Shown here in pieces: positions 22,161 through 34,150 of a stretch of 64,000 nucleotides of DNA. Position 1 is the stretch's first letter; every line of letters begins with the position of its first letter. A program made the translations under genes and the position numbers. The notes under the pieces were generated by a model. It was given only the letters and a program-made list of their open reading frames with translations, ran no database searches and was not told the origin of the DNA. Source of the stretch: Papilionanthe hookeriana x Papilionanthe teres (lineage: Eukaryota > Streptophyta > Magnoliopsida > Asparagales > Orchidaceae); NCBI GenBank assembly GCA_022702705.1, contig CM040428.1:114808183-114872182 (forward strand), in the 5' to 3' direction.

Positions 22161-23984
22161 TTAATTTTTAATTTTAAAGGAATTTGTTTTAAATAATTTA
22201 ACTTTAATTTAATTTAATGATTAAGCCTTTTAGCATTTTAAATCTTAAACTTGAATTATCATTTTAATTAGGAATTAAATATTATTGGGATGATTAATTT
22301 AGGGATTCTTAAATTAAAGAACAAATCTCTTCCTAATAATATTCCTATTTTAATAATTCCAAATTTATTATTCTTCCAAATTTAATTAATTATTTTATTA
22401 AGGTTTATTTCAATTATTTTAAATTATTTAGTAGGTTTCTACCCTTTAATTATCTAAATTTCAATCATCCAAATCAAGTTAAAATCAAATATTTTGCCTA
22501 TTAATTTCATTAAGCCTAAAGTCTTAATTAAAGGGTTAAGATTTTAATTACCATTTTGCCCTTCAAGCCTAATAATTTCATAACTCACTAAATTGAGCTC
22601 AAATGAACCTGAAATTTTTATGTTACTTCACTCACATGTCAATAAAGACACTAGAGGAGAAAATGTGATTTTTCTGTATTTAATTTATTTATATAATTAT
22701 TTTTGGTGGAAAATAAGGATTTCCAAGGAAAATTTAATAATATGACCAAGGGAAAGTTTCTGTCCTTAAGAAAATTATGGGACATTCCTAATGACAAGAG
22801 GACCACTTGGACCAATTTTTGTGATTTTTTGAATTATATTTTATTTATTAGAATTATTTTAAGTTCTGGAGTATTAATTAATTTAAAATTAGAATATAAG
22901 TTGAAAAATGAATTTTATAATTTTTAAAATTCTCTCTGATATCAAGGATTCCAGAGAACTAAATTTTACAATTTTCTGATTTTTCTTTGATTTATTATAA
23001 TTATTTTAGTGAAAATGCTAGAAAATACATTTTTTTAATTTTTAAAATTACCCTAAGGCTTTAAAATTTAATATCTCATTAAATAGACCTGAGAAAAATA
23101 TGGGGTTTGTTCCTAAGTGATTAAATTTCAAAATATGACATTTTGGTGAATTTTATTATTTTTGTGATTTTTATTATTTTTTAATTATAAAATATTAAAA
23201 TAATGATGAAAAATCAACTTTTTTAGAAAATTGAAATTTTAATTTTCTTAAATTCCCCTGATATCGAGAGGCTCCAAAACCAATTTGGTGAATTTTTGAA
23301 AGGTATTTTGAAAGTTATGAATTTTTAAAGTTTAAAATGACTAAATGGCTTAATCAACCCATTTAATAGGGCTAACCAAGTCCAATTGACTTGAAATTTT
23401 TTATGGTGGGTTCCTCTGATCCTAAAGGTCAGTGGAGAGTTAATTTCAAGTCAATTTGATGTATGGTTAGCTCTAATTAATTAGGGGTCTATTTTGGATG
23501 TTTAAGCCAATTAGGGTTATCTTAAGTGAATTAACCCAAGTCCTATTTTTCCTAGGGTTCTCTGGTCATAAGGAACATCACCAAATTTTCCTAGAATTTA
23601 TTTCACAACATGCTAATTTTTGGAATTAAAATACTCAAAACAAGCAACATGCATTTGAAAAATCAATAACTTTTCACGTAGATGGCCTCCGACCTTGGAA
23701 AATTCAGGGAATGTTCCTAAGTTCAGATGCTTCAAAAGCCCTATGGTCTCATGCCATGGTGAATTGTATGAATACATGGAGAATTAAAACAATGCAGGGA
23801 GTAAATAATTAATTAAAAATAAAATACTGGACAAAATTAATTAATTTCTTTCCACATTATTCTCCTCTGTTCACTGAGCAAGAGGGTATTTTTATTTTAT
23901 TTTTGTGATTATTCTACACAAAGATATGGATTTTTAAAGTTCTGGTATTTAAATAAATCAAAAAAATCCCTAATTTCCTACTTA

Positions 23985-24200
23985 TCCACGCGGCGCCCTG
24001 TCATCCTAGGCATCTCCGAACGACCACGCGGCGCGCTCCCATTCGACGCCGCCATCTGACTCGGCTGCCCGGGGTCCCGCGGTTCATGCACCATCTGCTG
24101 GTCCGACGCAATCCAAGCCGTCCATCCGATACACGCGCGATCCGACGGCTCTTGGTCATCGTCTACGACTGGTGTGATCCCGTGACCGTCCACACTCTAA
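23985..24200. other. GC-rich island in X II
   Basis: About 215 bp rich in CG dinucleotides (GCGGCGCGC, CCGTCCATCCGATACACGCG) within AT-rich surroundings. X III carries the related block at 48234-48460 and X I a decayed one near 9010-9070. A 71-codon minus-strand frame here is open but shows no family motif and is not kept between copies. Confidence 0.6.
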
Positions 24201-24361
24201 CCCTAAGAACTCACTCGATTCTCAATGGATTTTCGTGTTCTTAAGTCTCTATGGATTCGTCTTCGAAGAGACGAACACATCCATACTGTAAACATGCATT
24301 TAAATCGACTCAAATTAAAATGAGAATCTCCGGAAGCTCGGGAAGAAGAGGGAGTCCATAC

Positions 24362-24797
24362 CTTTGCTCGCAGAAGTGAAGCTTCGATCCGAGAGTCGTG
24401 TCACCTTCGATTGGGTCCAAGTAAGCTCCGCATGAAGTCCCTCGGCTCGGTGAATTTTCTAGCTATGAAAGTGACCACAGCTCGATCACAAAGCTTGGAG
24501 GCCGGAGCAACCGGGTGGCTCCGGAGATGGGGCTTTCAGTGGAAACTTCTTCCCTTGGTCCAAGTGAAGGTGTAGGACCAATCAATTTGGGGATTGGCTC
24601 ACCGCGAGGAGATGTCCCGGTTTTTGGGTGAAATTTCGGCCGAGAAATCGGATTCCGTCAGCTGGGGATTAGGGGCAAATCGACACTCGGGGATCAACTG
24701 CTCTAAGTGTGGAGTAGGGTTTGGAACAATTTTGGCGAGTTTCGGCAAGGTTTATGCAACTCTCCTCCATGGCCGCGAGGGTGAGGGGTTTAAATAG
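24362..24797 (-). promoter_or_regulatory. X II core promoter and leader exon
   Basis: Minus-strand TATA box CTATTTAAA (24797-24789) is followed by CCCCTCACCCTCGC, a typical plant start context. After 435 nt comes a donor-like GAGCAAAG then GTATGG, with the exon ending at 24362. The last 25 bases before the donor (GAAGCTTCACTTCT...) are nearly the same in X III. The leader has several ATGs and no long frame. Confidence 0.6.
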
Positions 24798-27149
24798 CAT
24801 GGCTGGAGGGCCTCCTGTGGGGAGTCGAGGGCCGGGATCGACCGCTCTTGTCATGTGAAGAACGGCCATGGTGGCCATTGGGCATGAGGCAGCCTCGACA
24901 GTGAGAATTCCAAGTTCGGGCTCACATGTGAGCTCTCGGCTCGGTGGTTTCCGCGGGCCGTGGTGGCTGGCCGGCCGTGCATGGGTTACCCTCAAGGTCG
25001 GGTGGGTCGTGTCTGGGCTTGGTGCAAGCAATTGGTAATTGCCATGTGTAAAGGCTTTGATCCAAAGTAGAATGGGGCATGGCTAGTTTTGAGTCTAAAT
25101 GGGTCAATTCACCCATTTGGGCTTGGTGCACCCTTCAAGGTGGCTTTGGGTGCTGTGGGGAATCAAAGGGATCAACTGGTTTGGCATGGAGAAGTCTCCA
25201 TCCAAATATATTTGGATTAAATTTAAGTTTAGGTGAATCATGATTAAGGCTAATGAGCTTTAGGGATTAAGGAAAGCCCTCCCTCTTCTTACCCAATATG
25301 GCATGGTGGAGTGTCCAAGGCTCTCATGGCTCACATGTGGCTCATGCATGGCTTCATGGCTCACCTTCGGCTTGGGGAAAGTTGAGTCAATTTCATGGAA
25401 ATGGATTTAAGAAAAATTTTGGTATTTTAGGGGTGATTTGGCATGAGGCTTAATTTGGAATTATTTGATGATGTGATTAGAACTTAGGGAATGGCTTTGA
25501 TTAAGTGAATGGCAAATGGAAATGTCATGTGTGCTTTAGGGTAGATTTTGGGCTCATTGAAATGGTTTTAGATGGGCTTTTAAAATGGTTTAGGAAAGTG
25601 GGCTTTTGAATTTTAAAATGGATTTTGGGATGAAATTTTGGTAAGGGCTTGGGCCAAATAATTGTTGGGTTTAGCTCATAGATGTGTCATGAGTGACTTG
25701 GAGCAAATTGGGAATGATTTGGGTTTAAATTGAGTTGAATTTGGGCTCCTTTGGTGAATGGGCCAATATAGGTTAAATTGGGCTAACTTGGGCCAATGTT
25801 GGGCTAGGGTTGAAATTGATGTAAAATTAATGTTGTGAAATGTTTATGGGAGTGTTTCAAAGAGGTTTTGGCTTAGGTTAGGTTTTGATTTTCAGGTTTG
25901 GGTCTATTTGGGCTAGGTTTAGGTTTAGGTCAAAATTGGGCTTTTTGATTTTGGGTTGAATTTGAGTGGGGTTTGGGTCTAAATTTTGGGCAAATCATGT
26001 TAGTGTTTTGTTTATGGGGATGTTAAGGAAGGTTTAGAAAAGATTTGGGGTTAATTGGAGTTGAATTGGGTGAGTTTGGGCTAAGTTTGGGTCATGGGTT
26101 CAAATTGGGCTTTAAGGCCAAAAGTGAAATTGGATCCAAATTTCAATCAAATTGGACTTGGATTGGGTCTATATTGGTGTTGGGGATGTTGAATTGAAGT
26201 TTAGAATTGAATTGGACCAGAATTTGGGTCAATTGGGTAGGTTAGGTTTGACATTCGGTTCACTTTGGGTTAAAATGGTCAAATTGGGGGTTTTGATAAA
26301 AGTGGGGTAAATTGGCAAAATTGGCCCATGGTGTAGTTGAACAAAATGAAATTGGGAATATTTGGGATTTTCTGGAATTTTCTGGGAATTTTCTGAATTT
26401 TTGGATTTTTGGGCTAAGAGGGGTATTTTGGGTATTTGGAGGGTATTGGGAGGTATTTTTGGAATCTTTGGTATTTTTGGCTATGAATGATCAATTTGAG
26501 TGATGTGGGAATGTTTAGGATTGATTTTGAGGAATTTTGGGTAATTTAGGTGATTTTGGAGATTTTGGGTAGTTCCAAGGGCATTTGGTAGGTTAGGCGG
26601 GTGTAGGGTCCCGGGGGTCAAAAATTGAAAATTTGGAAAATTGAAGATTGGGTGAATATAAGTGGAATAAAATCATTTTGGTTGAGCCATGAAGCCACAT
26701 CAAGCCCATATGAGCCATGAAGGGACTCATTTCGAGGCATTCACTATGTTGTTCCTAACCCTCTTAGCAAGGGCTTAGGGGTTAAGGACCATCCATGCGA
26801 ATCACTTACATGAGTCGGGAGGTCAAGTTAGGTATAGGTGTGGTTTTAGGAGGTGTGTGAAAGTGTAGTGTATGAGTGTAGTGTGTGTGTAAGTCAGCCC
26901 CTTCACTGGACCGGAGCCACCTGTAGGGCGATCCTAAGGCCAAAGAGTCCTATAGGAACTCATCCTTTAAACTTCCATATTTGATCTCAACCCTCTAGGT
27001 GATTAGGGGTCTACAATCAAGTTTGTGGAGTTTGCAGGGAGTTAAGAAGTGGTTTGAATTTCTAAGTGGTGGATCCCAATTCTAGTCCTCTAAGATAGTC
27101 AAAGGAAAAGCCTAAGGCTAGATCCTAAGTACTAAAGAGAAGAAGAGAA

Positions 27150-27174
27150 GACCTCATCAAAAATGAGGTCAACA
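27150..27174. other. Terminal hairpin of X II
   Basis: GACCTCA (27150-27156), a 7-nt spacer, TGAGGTC (27164-27170), then AACA to the element end. The same arms occur at the ends of X III and X IV, and a 5-bp core remains in X I. Confidence 0.85.
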
Positions 27175-27289
27175 AAAATATTTTCTAATTTCTTTTATGC
27201 GAAGTTCAGAATCTAAAGGATTAATACCCTATAATTCTTAATTAGGACGCACTATAATAAAAATTAGAAAAAAAAATTGAATTCTTAAT

Positions 27290-28440
27290 TTGCAAGAAAT
27301 GGCTAATATACCTCAAAATAATATGGAACAAAATATTGCAGAAAATGAACATCAAAATTTACAAAGACCCTTAAGAGATTATGCTAACCCTACAGCTGAT
27401 GAAATTCATTTAAGCATTCAAATCCCTACTGTAGTAGCAAACTCATTTGAACTTAAACCTGTAATTATACAAATGGTCCAAAATAATCAGTTTGGAGGAT
27501 CTCCTACTGAAGATCCTCATTTACACCTTGCTAGTTTCTAGAACTTTGTGTTACCTTCAAGTATGATAATGTTTCTGATGATGCTATTAGGCTTAGACTT
27601 TTACCTTTTTCTTTTAGGGATAAGGCTAAGATGTGGCTTAATTCATTAGCAATAAGATTATTAAAACTTGGGGAGAAATGGCTCAATAATTTCTAGCTAA
27701 ATATTTTCCACCATCTAAAACTGCAAAACATAAAATGATATAATCTCATTTACTCAATTTAAAGGAGAAACTATTTATGAAGCATGGGAATGATTTAAAG
27801 AACTTCTTAGGAAGTGACCACATCATGCTTTACCAGACTGGTTAATTATACAAACATTTTATAATGGATTAATAGGTTATCTTCGATCTATTGTAGATGC
27901 TGCTACTGGTGGTTCCTTAATGGCTAAGTCATTTGATGAAACTTATGATTTAATAGAAGAAATGGAACTAATAATTTTCAATGGCCTTCTGATAGAGTAA
28001 ATATTAAAAGAGTGGTTGGTATTCAAAAAAATGAAGCCTTTTCTATTTTAGTATCTCAAGTTGCTACAATATCTAAAAAATTAGATAATTTGTATCAATT
28101 ATCGCATCTAAGTAAAGATAATTCAGGAAGAACTGATGAATCTCAAACCTTAGAGACATTGCAAGCTATCACTAGCAAAACTAATAACCTATATTCCAAT
28201 TACTATAATCCCTGTTAGAAAAATCACCCTAACTTAAATTGGAATAATGCAAATCTACAATGGGGTAATAACCAACCTAACCCAATTGAAAATTGGAATA
28301 ATCAAGGTAATTCTAACTATCGACCTTCTTATCCTCTTGGTATTAATAACCAGCAATTTAAGGAAAAGAAATTTTCCATAGAAGATTTAATTTTACAAAT
28401 GGGTTGCAAAGTCAAAATGCTGCGATAAGAAAAATTGAGA
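27290..28440 (+). pseudogene. E1 gag, Athila type
   Basis: The start at 27290 gives RDYANPTADEIHLS and IIQMVQNNQFGG, then EDPHLHLASF, the classic Athila gag start. One lost base turns the next codons into a stop at 27541. The body continues in broken frames: RKCP-like and TFYNG-like segments at 27800-27870, and an Asn-rich tail with NYRPSYP near 28318. Gag forms the particle that packages element RNA. The domain order matches E2 and E3, but at least three stops or shifts break it. Confidence 0.8.
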
Positions 28441-28729
28441 ATCAAATGGGGGCAAATTATAGATGCAATTAACAACAGACCACAGGGAACACTTCCAAGT
28501 CTTGTTTAAGTAAATCCAACAGAAAATGGAAAAGATAAAAAGCAAATTAAAGATGTATTACTCAGAAGTAGAAAATAATTAAGGTATGGAAAGGAAAATA
28601 AAATTCAATAAGAGACTGAAGTGATAGAAGTTGAGAAACCTAAGGAAATAATCCATGAAGAAGAAAAATAATTTCTATCTCAAGATGAATTTGAAAGACC
28701 TCCACCCCCATTTCCACAATGACTGAAAC

Positions 28730-29346
28730 AATAGAAATTGGATCAACAATTTTCAAAACTTTTTGAAGGATTTAGAAAGCTTACCATTAATATCCCATTT
28801 GCTGAAGCTTTGGAACAAATGCCTAAGTATGCTAAATTTATGAAAGATATTCTTAATAAGAAAATAAAATTTAAAGCTTTTGAAACTGTTGCACTAAGCA
28901 AAAGATGTAGTGCAATTATTCTGAAAGAGCTACCTCAAAAGCTTAAAGATACTGGAAGTTTTACTATACCCTGTGCTATAAGAGCCAGATTTCATGGAAA
29001 AGCCTTATGAGATTTAGGAGCAAGTATTAACCTCATGTCTTTATCCATATTTACGAGGTTAGATTTAGGAGAAATATCTCTTACAACTGTAACCTTACAA
29101 TTAACAGATCAATCTACTACTCACCTAAGAGGAATGATAGAAGATGTATTGGTAAAGGTGGATAAATTCATTTTCACTGTAGATTTTATAATTCTAGATA
29201 TGGAAGAAGATGAAGAAATTCCTATTATTTTAGGAAGACCTTTCCTTGCTACTGGACGTGCTATGATAGATGTACAAAAAGAGGAGTTAACCATGAGAGT
29301 TAATGATCAAGAAGTAACATTCAATGTTCTTAAATCAATGAGGTAT
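28730..29346 (+). pseudogene. E1 aspartic protease region
   Basis: Open from 28738 to a TGA at 29008-29010. It has LTINIPFAEALEQMP and KDILNKK, then DLGASIN immediately after the stop, which is the retropepsin active-site signature in the Athila form. It ends IIDVQ-like, with ILGRPFLATGRAMIDVQK near 29230-29280. The protease cuts the gag-pol polyprotein. The frame is cut at 29346 by the E3 LTR. Confidence 0.8.
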
Positions 29347-31011
29347 TGATGCACCAAAAATATATACTGTTTTAGTTATATAATTTTACCCATTTTTGGT
29401 AATATTGCATTTAAAGAAAGATATTTTTCATAATTTGTTGTAGGTATGATGATTTTAGGTGATTGGAGCGAAAAGAAGCGAAAAGGAACGAATTCGGAGT
29501 GAAAATGAGCAAAAAGGAGGAAAATAGCTTCTGGATCCGCCAGCGCCATTTTCCCGAGAGCTCCAGAATTTATTCACGCGATAGAGTGCTACCGGCGCCC
29601 TATTGGACGCTGTCGGCGCCCAATGTCGGTGCAATTCAAATTTGAAGAGTTTTGACAACTTTTTGAAGGGATGTTTCAGGAAACTCTTAGGATTTTGTTT
29701 CTAACTTATAAGTAACTATTTTTGGATGAAAAATAGTGTGTTTTGGAGTTCTAGTGTGGTTAAAGAGAGGGAGAGTGTGTGTTGAGTGTTAGAGTTTAGA
29801 AGAGTGAGTGTAGAAGTGAGAATTTGAGAGGGATTCTTCTCTAAGGAGTGAAGGAGAAGGAGTAAAGTGAGAGATTGCTTCTTCCTTTCCATTGTAAAGA
29901 GGGAATTGAGTGTTGCAAAGAAGAGAGAAAAGGATTCAAAGGAACATCAAGAGAATTACGGTGGGGAAGAGAAAGAGATAAGTTGTATTTTCTTTTGTGG
30001 TTTGTATGAATTTTCTTATATATATAAAATCAATGTTTTATTGTGTCTTCTCAATGAATTCTGAGTAGTCTCCTTTGTCTTTCTTCTTGAATAGAGATGT
30101 GATGATGTAATGATGTGGATTTGAAGTTCTTTTAAAGTATTGAAGAAATTGTGATGATTTTTCATTTCGAACTTAATTTATTTTTTGATCTGGCCAATTA
30201 AATTATTAAAATATGTTGTTGAACAATAACTCTGAAAGGATTTATTGTCCTACAACAATAATGAAGAATCCATTTAATGTTCATAGATGAATTGCGTAGT
30301 TCATGGGAATTGAGTGCAAATAAATAGGAAAATGTGTTTTGATGGACTTCAAATTAGAGGTTTGAGGGTGACAGGCTGAGATCCCCAATTTGGTCCAAAG
30401 ATTAGTAACTAAACTCAAAGGTTAGCCTTCAGGTGAAGGGTGAGTGGGAGTTCCATAGTGACAACCAGTATCCTCCAAGCCTAGCCTTAGATTTAGTGAC
30501 TAAACTTAGGATATATCAATGTTCTTTTCATGCTTGGAAGAGGGTGTACTCTTTTGAGGGTAAAGAAACATTTATGCTTTTATTTGGCACAATACCATAA
30601 ATAATCATGTCATATCATTCGCACATCATGTGCTCATTGCAAGAGGAAAGATACTTTTCTTATATATCAAAACCTTTCAAATACATAACTTAGTGTGTGT
30701 TTATTAGTTAATTCTGTTTTAAAGATATTAGAAGTAATTGTAGTTTTCTTAATTGTTACTGTTTTCTGCATCTTTTTAGTAGATGCAAACATTAAACTTT
30801 AATTGCAATTTGAGTATTGGATTTCAGTATTACGTTATCTGTTGTAAGAATCGTGCCTTCCTTGTGGGATCAATAACTAGGACCCCATTATAGCCCTGTA
30901 TTATTTGATACAGTACGTATACTTGCTTTAAATGTTTGGACTTTACAAAATCATTATAAATATATATAAATTTGAGTTCATAAGTTCTTGAAATATTAAA
31001 AGTCTGCATCA
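29347..31011 (+). repeat. E3 5' LTR
   Basis: It starts TGATGCACCAAAAATATA and ends CTGCATCA six bases before the primer site. It contains GGCGCC-rich segments at 29590-29625, a TATA-like CTTATAAGTA at 29705-29714, and the conserved 3' blocks GAGTGCAAATAAATAGG (about 30320), GGGTGACAGGCTGAGATCC (about 30365) and TATTTGGCACAATACC (about 30579). The preceding five bases are GGTAT. It resembles E0 more than E1 or E2. Confidence 0.8.
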
Positions 31012-31017
31012 GGTTTT

Positions 31018-31035
31018 TGGCGCCGCTGCTGGGGA
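31018..31035 (+). promoter_or_regulatory. E3 primer-binding site, tRNA-Asp type
   Basis: TGGCGCCGCTGCTGGGGA, two mismatches to the complement of the tRNA-Asp 3' end. Confidence 0.85.
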
Positions 31036-31239
31036 AAGTATAAACTGTATCTATTAATAATATAGTAATTGAAAACCTTAATTTTGTAGTGTGTAATTGT
31101 GTGTTTGTTTACTTTTTATAGTATTTGTGTGATTTTATATGCGTAGTAGAAGATCTATAGGTTTAGTACCTTATGATTTGGAGTTAGAGCGTGCTATTAG
31201 AAAAACTAGAAAACAACAAAAATAAACTGAAAATCTTTG

Positions 31240-31345
31240 TTAAATGACGAATAATTAAGATAATCAGAGAAATGATATTGGAAATTTGCTAAGAATTTTA
31301 AGAGATTATGCTAACCCAACAGCAAATCAAATTCATGTGACTAGT
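31240..31345 (+). pseudogene. E3 gag, N-terminal piece before the E2 insertion
   Basis: An Asn-rich start and a RDYANPTANQIH segment match the E1 gag beginning. The frame has a stop near its start and is broken off by E2. The remainder resumes at 41288 after the repeated CTAGT. Confidence 0.7.
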
Positions 31346-31760
31346 TGAACCACTTAAAAATTACGTGTTTTTAGTGTTCATTTCATGCCCATTTTATGCA
31401 CATTTTAAATAATATTACACTTTAAAGGAAGTTATTTTACATATTTTTATCTTCAAGTATAAAAATATGATTTTAGAGAAAATGAAGCAAAAACTATGCA
31501 ATTTGGAGCCAAAATGAGCAAAGAAGAAAATTCTGACCTAGTACATATCAATATATTTTTCTATGCTTAATCTATTTTACATTTCTCACATATTTTTGAA
31601 TGAAATTATACTTTTGAGAAAGGTTATTTTTCTTTCTATCTTGTAAGTGAAGTTGTTAGAAACGCAACACAACTGAAATGGGGCGAAACGGAGTTGAAAC
31701 AGAGCCAAACGGAGCAAAACAGTGGAGCTGCGCACAGGGCGGCGCCTAGGAGCCAAACCC

Positions 31761-31774
31761 GGCGCCTAGGCGCC
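31761..31774. other. 14-bp palindrome in the E2 5' LTR
   Basis: GGCGCCTAGGCGCC, perfectly self-complementary. Related GCGCCTAGGCGC motifs are at 32061-32072 in this LTR and at 39420-39433 and 39441-39452 in the 3' LTR. Confidence 0.9.
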
Positions 31775-32189
31775 AGTGACGATGATAAAATGGTGCCTAG
31801 GCGCCAGAATCAAGGCCTAAGCACAAGAACCTATCTAGGGACTATTATGGACAGTTATGGACTACTTTGGAAGTTATTTTGATGGTATTAAGTAGTTTCT
31901 AGACCTTCTAGAAGACTGGAAGTTACTCCTAATATATAGGATATGTGATAAAATGAATCTGGACACATTAGAGTGGTTTTAATAACGAAGAGGTGCGACC
32001 CAAAGTGAAGGGGTGCGAAGACTTGGTCACAGGAGTCTGGCACCTAGGCATCAGATCCCAGCGCCTAGGCGCCACAGTTGGTTTCTAGAAGATTCAATTA
32101 ATGTGGACGAAGTTTGAAGAGGTGCCTTAAGGAACCCCTGGCCATTTTCAGAGCTCTATAAATAGGAGACATTTCTACATGAAAAGGGC

Positions 32190-32192
32190 CTC

Positions 32193-32223
<31 letters not shown>

Positions 32224-32226
32224 TTA

Positions 32227-32258
<32 letters not shown>

Positions 32259-32262
32259 CTCC
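32190..32262. repeat. (TC)n microsatellite in the E2 5' LTR
   Basis: About 70 bp of TC with a few interruptions, 30 bases after the TATA box. The 3' LTR has a shorter run at about 39820-39858, explaining part of the 74-bp length difference between the LTRs. Confidence 0.9.
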
Positions 32263-33688
32263 CTTAGTCATTTTAGAGTCATTTTAGAGTCATGAAGATG
32301 TAGATTTCTACATCTTATGGAGAGATTAGTAAGGGATTTTTAGATATTTATGTAAGGGATGTACGAGAGGCGCATGGATCGATGGGAGACATTGGTGGAG
32401 AGATCTTTTTCTTTCCTTCAGAGGGAAAAAGATAAGTATCGTGTTCTTCATTCTCTTGTAATTGTTGTAAACATTTTCTAGTGGATTTTCTTTGTTTTAA
32501 ACTGAGTTTTCTGTCGTGATTTATCCATGCTTCGTAAGTCATTTTCTTTACTATTTCTTTTAAATATGAAGCAGTGGCTTCTGTAGGAAAATTTTTTTAT
32601 GATAGAATTATCTATTAAATGCTTCTAGGTGACAGATAGTTGCATAAATATAATAGAATACTAATGAAATAAGTTCTTTGTTGACACTTAATTTATTACA
32701 TAATTCTATCAATTCTTTTACTTCTTATGCCATTATTTTCATTTACTTTGTTTTGTAATGAAATAGTGCATGTTTAGGAATTAAGATTTGCTTAGATATT
32801 CTCTTATTAAATTATGGTGATGATATTCATACCAGATCTTCATTTACTTTACAAATTAATCACTTGTATTGTTAAAACCTGCTGAAGAATTTTGAGACCT
32901 ATCCGGAGATGAGTTCTTAACTAGTAGATATCACATGAATCCTTAGGTAATCGCAGGCTATACGCGGGTTATTTAAGGTGAAGTGCAAATAAATAGGAAG
33001 ATATGATTTATTGGTCATAGAATTCATTATTTTTTAGAGTGACAGAATAAATTCTAATAATTTGGTCTATAGAAAGGGAACAGGTCACTGGTAGGGCCGA
33101 CCATAGCCACCCTTGGACATCTAGAAGTGTGAGTCTAGATTAACCCATTCTACTAATAAAAAACCTGAACTGATATATAGATTAGCCATTGTTCTTTATG
33201 CCTGAACCAAAGGATAAAGAATTGGAATGCTTCTATTTGGCACTACTACATAAAATTCTAAGCATTTCTTTCCTACACATTACCTATGTAATTATAAGAG
33301 AAAGGTAGTTTTTAATATCTCGAAATTCTCCAACCTAAATTATCCATAAGTGATCTTTTTATTTAAGAACTTTATTTAGGATTAGTTATTAGAAAACTCA
33401 TTTTAATCGACATTCTAAATTTAGGCCTTATAGAAATAGATTAAAATTAGCCTAAAGGATTGCTTACCACGCTTCTATGTGGGATCGATACTGGGGTCTT
33501 AACAGAAAACCCTATATTACTTGAGACGATATGTATACTTGAGTATTACCCCTAGTGAGTAAAATATTTTCTAAAATTTTACAACATTTTAATTTTATAC
33601 ACTAGCCGCTATTTATAAATTGGATCAAGTGTTTGGCCATCTTTTGAAAGCAAATATTACTGCGTTATTGTGGGTCGGGTCAAGTTTT

Positions 33689-33706
33689 TAGCGCTGTTGG
33701 TGGGGA
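33689..33706 (+). promoter_or_regulatory. E2 first primer-binding site, degenerate
   Basis: TAGCGCTGTTGGTGGGGA is a decayed tRNA-Asp complement directly after the LTR end. A second decayed copy lies 103 bases downstream. Confidence 0.7.
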
Positions 33707-33791
33707 TTAAATCTTCTAGCAGTGGAATCAAATTCCTGCATTTGAAAGTATATATAAAGCCCCCTTAACGCTAAGTCACGCATCAAGTTTT

Positions 33792-33809
33792 TGGGGCTGT
33801 TTCCGGAGA
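33792..33809 (+). promoter_or_regulatory. Second primer-site-like copy in the E2 leader
   Basis: TGGGGCTGTTTCCGGAGA matches the tRNA-Asp complement at 14 of 18 positions. It is preceded by GCATCAAGTTTTT, which looks like an LTR end of the E3 kind (GCATCAGGTTTTT). It may be a relic of a template switch or of recombination with another Athila element. Confidence 0.55.
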
Positions 33810-34150
33810 AGCTTCGATAAGAACTTAAGGAGAATTTTAGTTGAAATAATAAGGTTTAGACTTAGAATACTGTAGTGTCGTAAAAAATATTTTTGTGTGA
33901 AAAGTGTTTTGTTATATGAAAAAGTGTTGTGAAAAAAGAAAAAAATTATTTGTGTGAAAAATAAGGTGTTTGTGAAAATGTTTTGTTGTGTTGAATATAT
34001 TTTTCACTTTATTTGTTTAATTGTTAATGTATTGTTTGTTGTGTTATGTATGTGAAAGAAAGGATCTGCAAGACTTGTGCCTTATGATCCCGAGTTTGAA
34101 AAAAATAAAAAAATAAAATACAGAAAGGACTCAAAAAACTAGAAATTGAA

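Larger units (their letters stand above)
19794..27174 (-). mobile_element. X II: best-bounded copy of the X family (7,381 bp)
   Basis: On the minus strand it begins TGTTGACCTCATTTTTGATG and ends AATAAGCCGCACA. Both sides carry AAAAT (19789-19793 and 27175-27179), a 5-bp duplication as made by LTR-element integrases. The flanking sequence on both sides is E1 leader. In sense order it holds a terminal hairpin, a 2.3-kb G-poor upstream region, a TATA box at 24797-24789, a leader exon to 24362, a GC-rich island at about 24200-23990, AT-rich sequence with (TTTAA)n, and a conserved 3' block. I see no protein domain in it. The first and last kilobases do not resemble each other, so short LTRs at the two ends are excluded; a giant solo LTR or a large non-autonomous derivative fits. 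Confidence 0.75.
12001..29346 (+). mobile_element. E1: Athila-type LTR retrotransposon, left part, split by LINE C and X II
   Basis: Order: 5' LTR (12001-13793), primer site (13800-13817), leader, LINE C insertion, a 26-bp leader piece (19763-19788), X II insertion, leader again from 27175, gag, protease. E1 is cut at 29347 by the E3 LTR, so its pol and 3' LTR lie outside the window or are lost. The leader right after X II (ATGCGAAG to AAAACTAG-like, 27198-27270) matches the E3 leader at 31139-31215, showing that X II landed in the E1 untranslated leader. The base composition is typical of the whole window. Confidence 0.8.
31346..33682 (+). repeat. E2 5' LTR
   Basis: TGAACCACTTAAAAATTACG to TCGGGTCA, 2,337 bp. 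It has palindromes at 31761-31774 and 32061-32072, a TATA box CTATAAATA at 32156-32164, and a (TC)n run at about 32190-32262 just downstream, probably in the transcribed leader. The 3' conserved blocks lie at about 33013-33060 and 33475-33550. Confidence 0.9.

Noticed and set aside
24669..25031. 120-codon minus-strand frame in X II
   Set aside because: It overlaps the promoter and GC-rich part of X II, other X copies do not preserve it, and it shows no known motif.
19794..27174. X as a Helitron because of its terminal hairpin
   Set aside because: Helitrons end with CTRR after the hairpin, start TC and make no duplication; X II has TG...CA ends and a 5-bp duplication.
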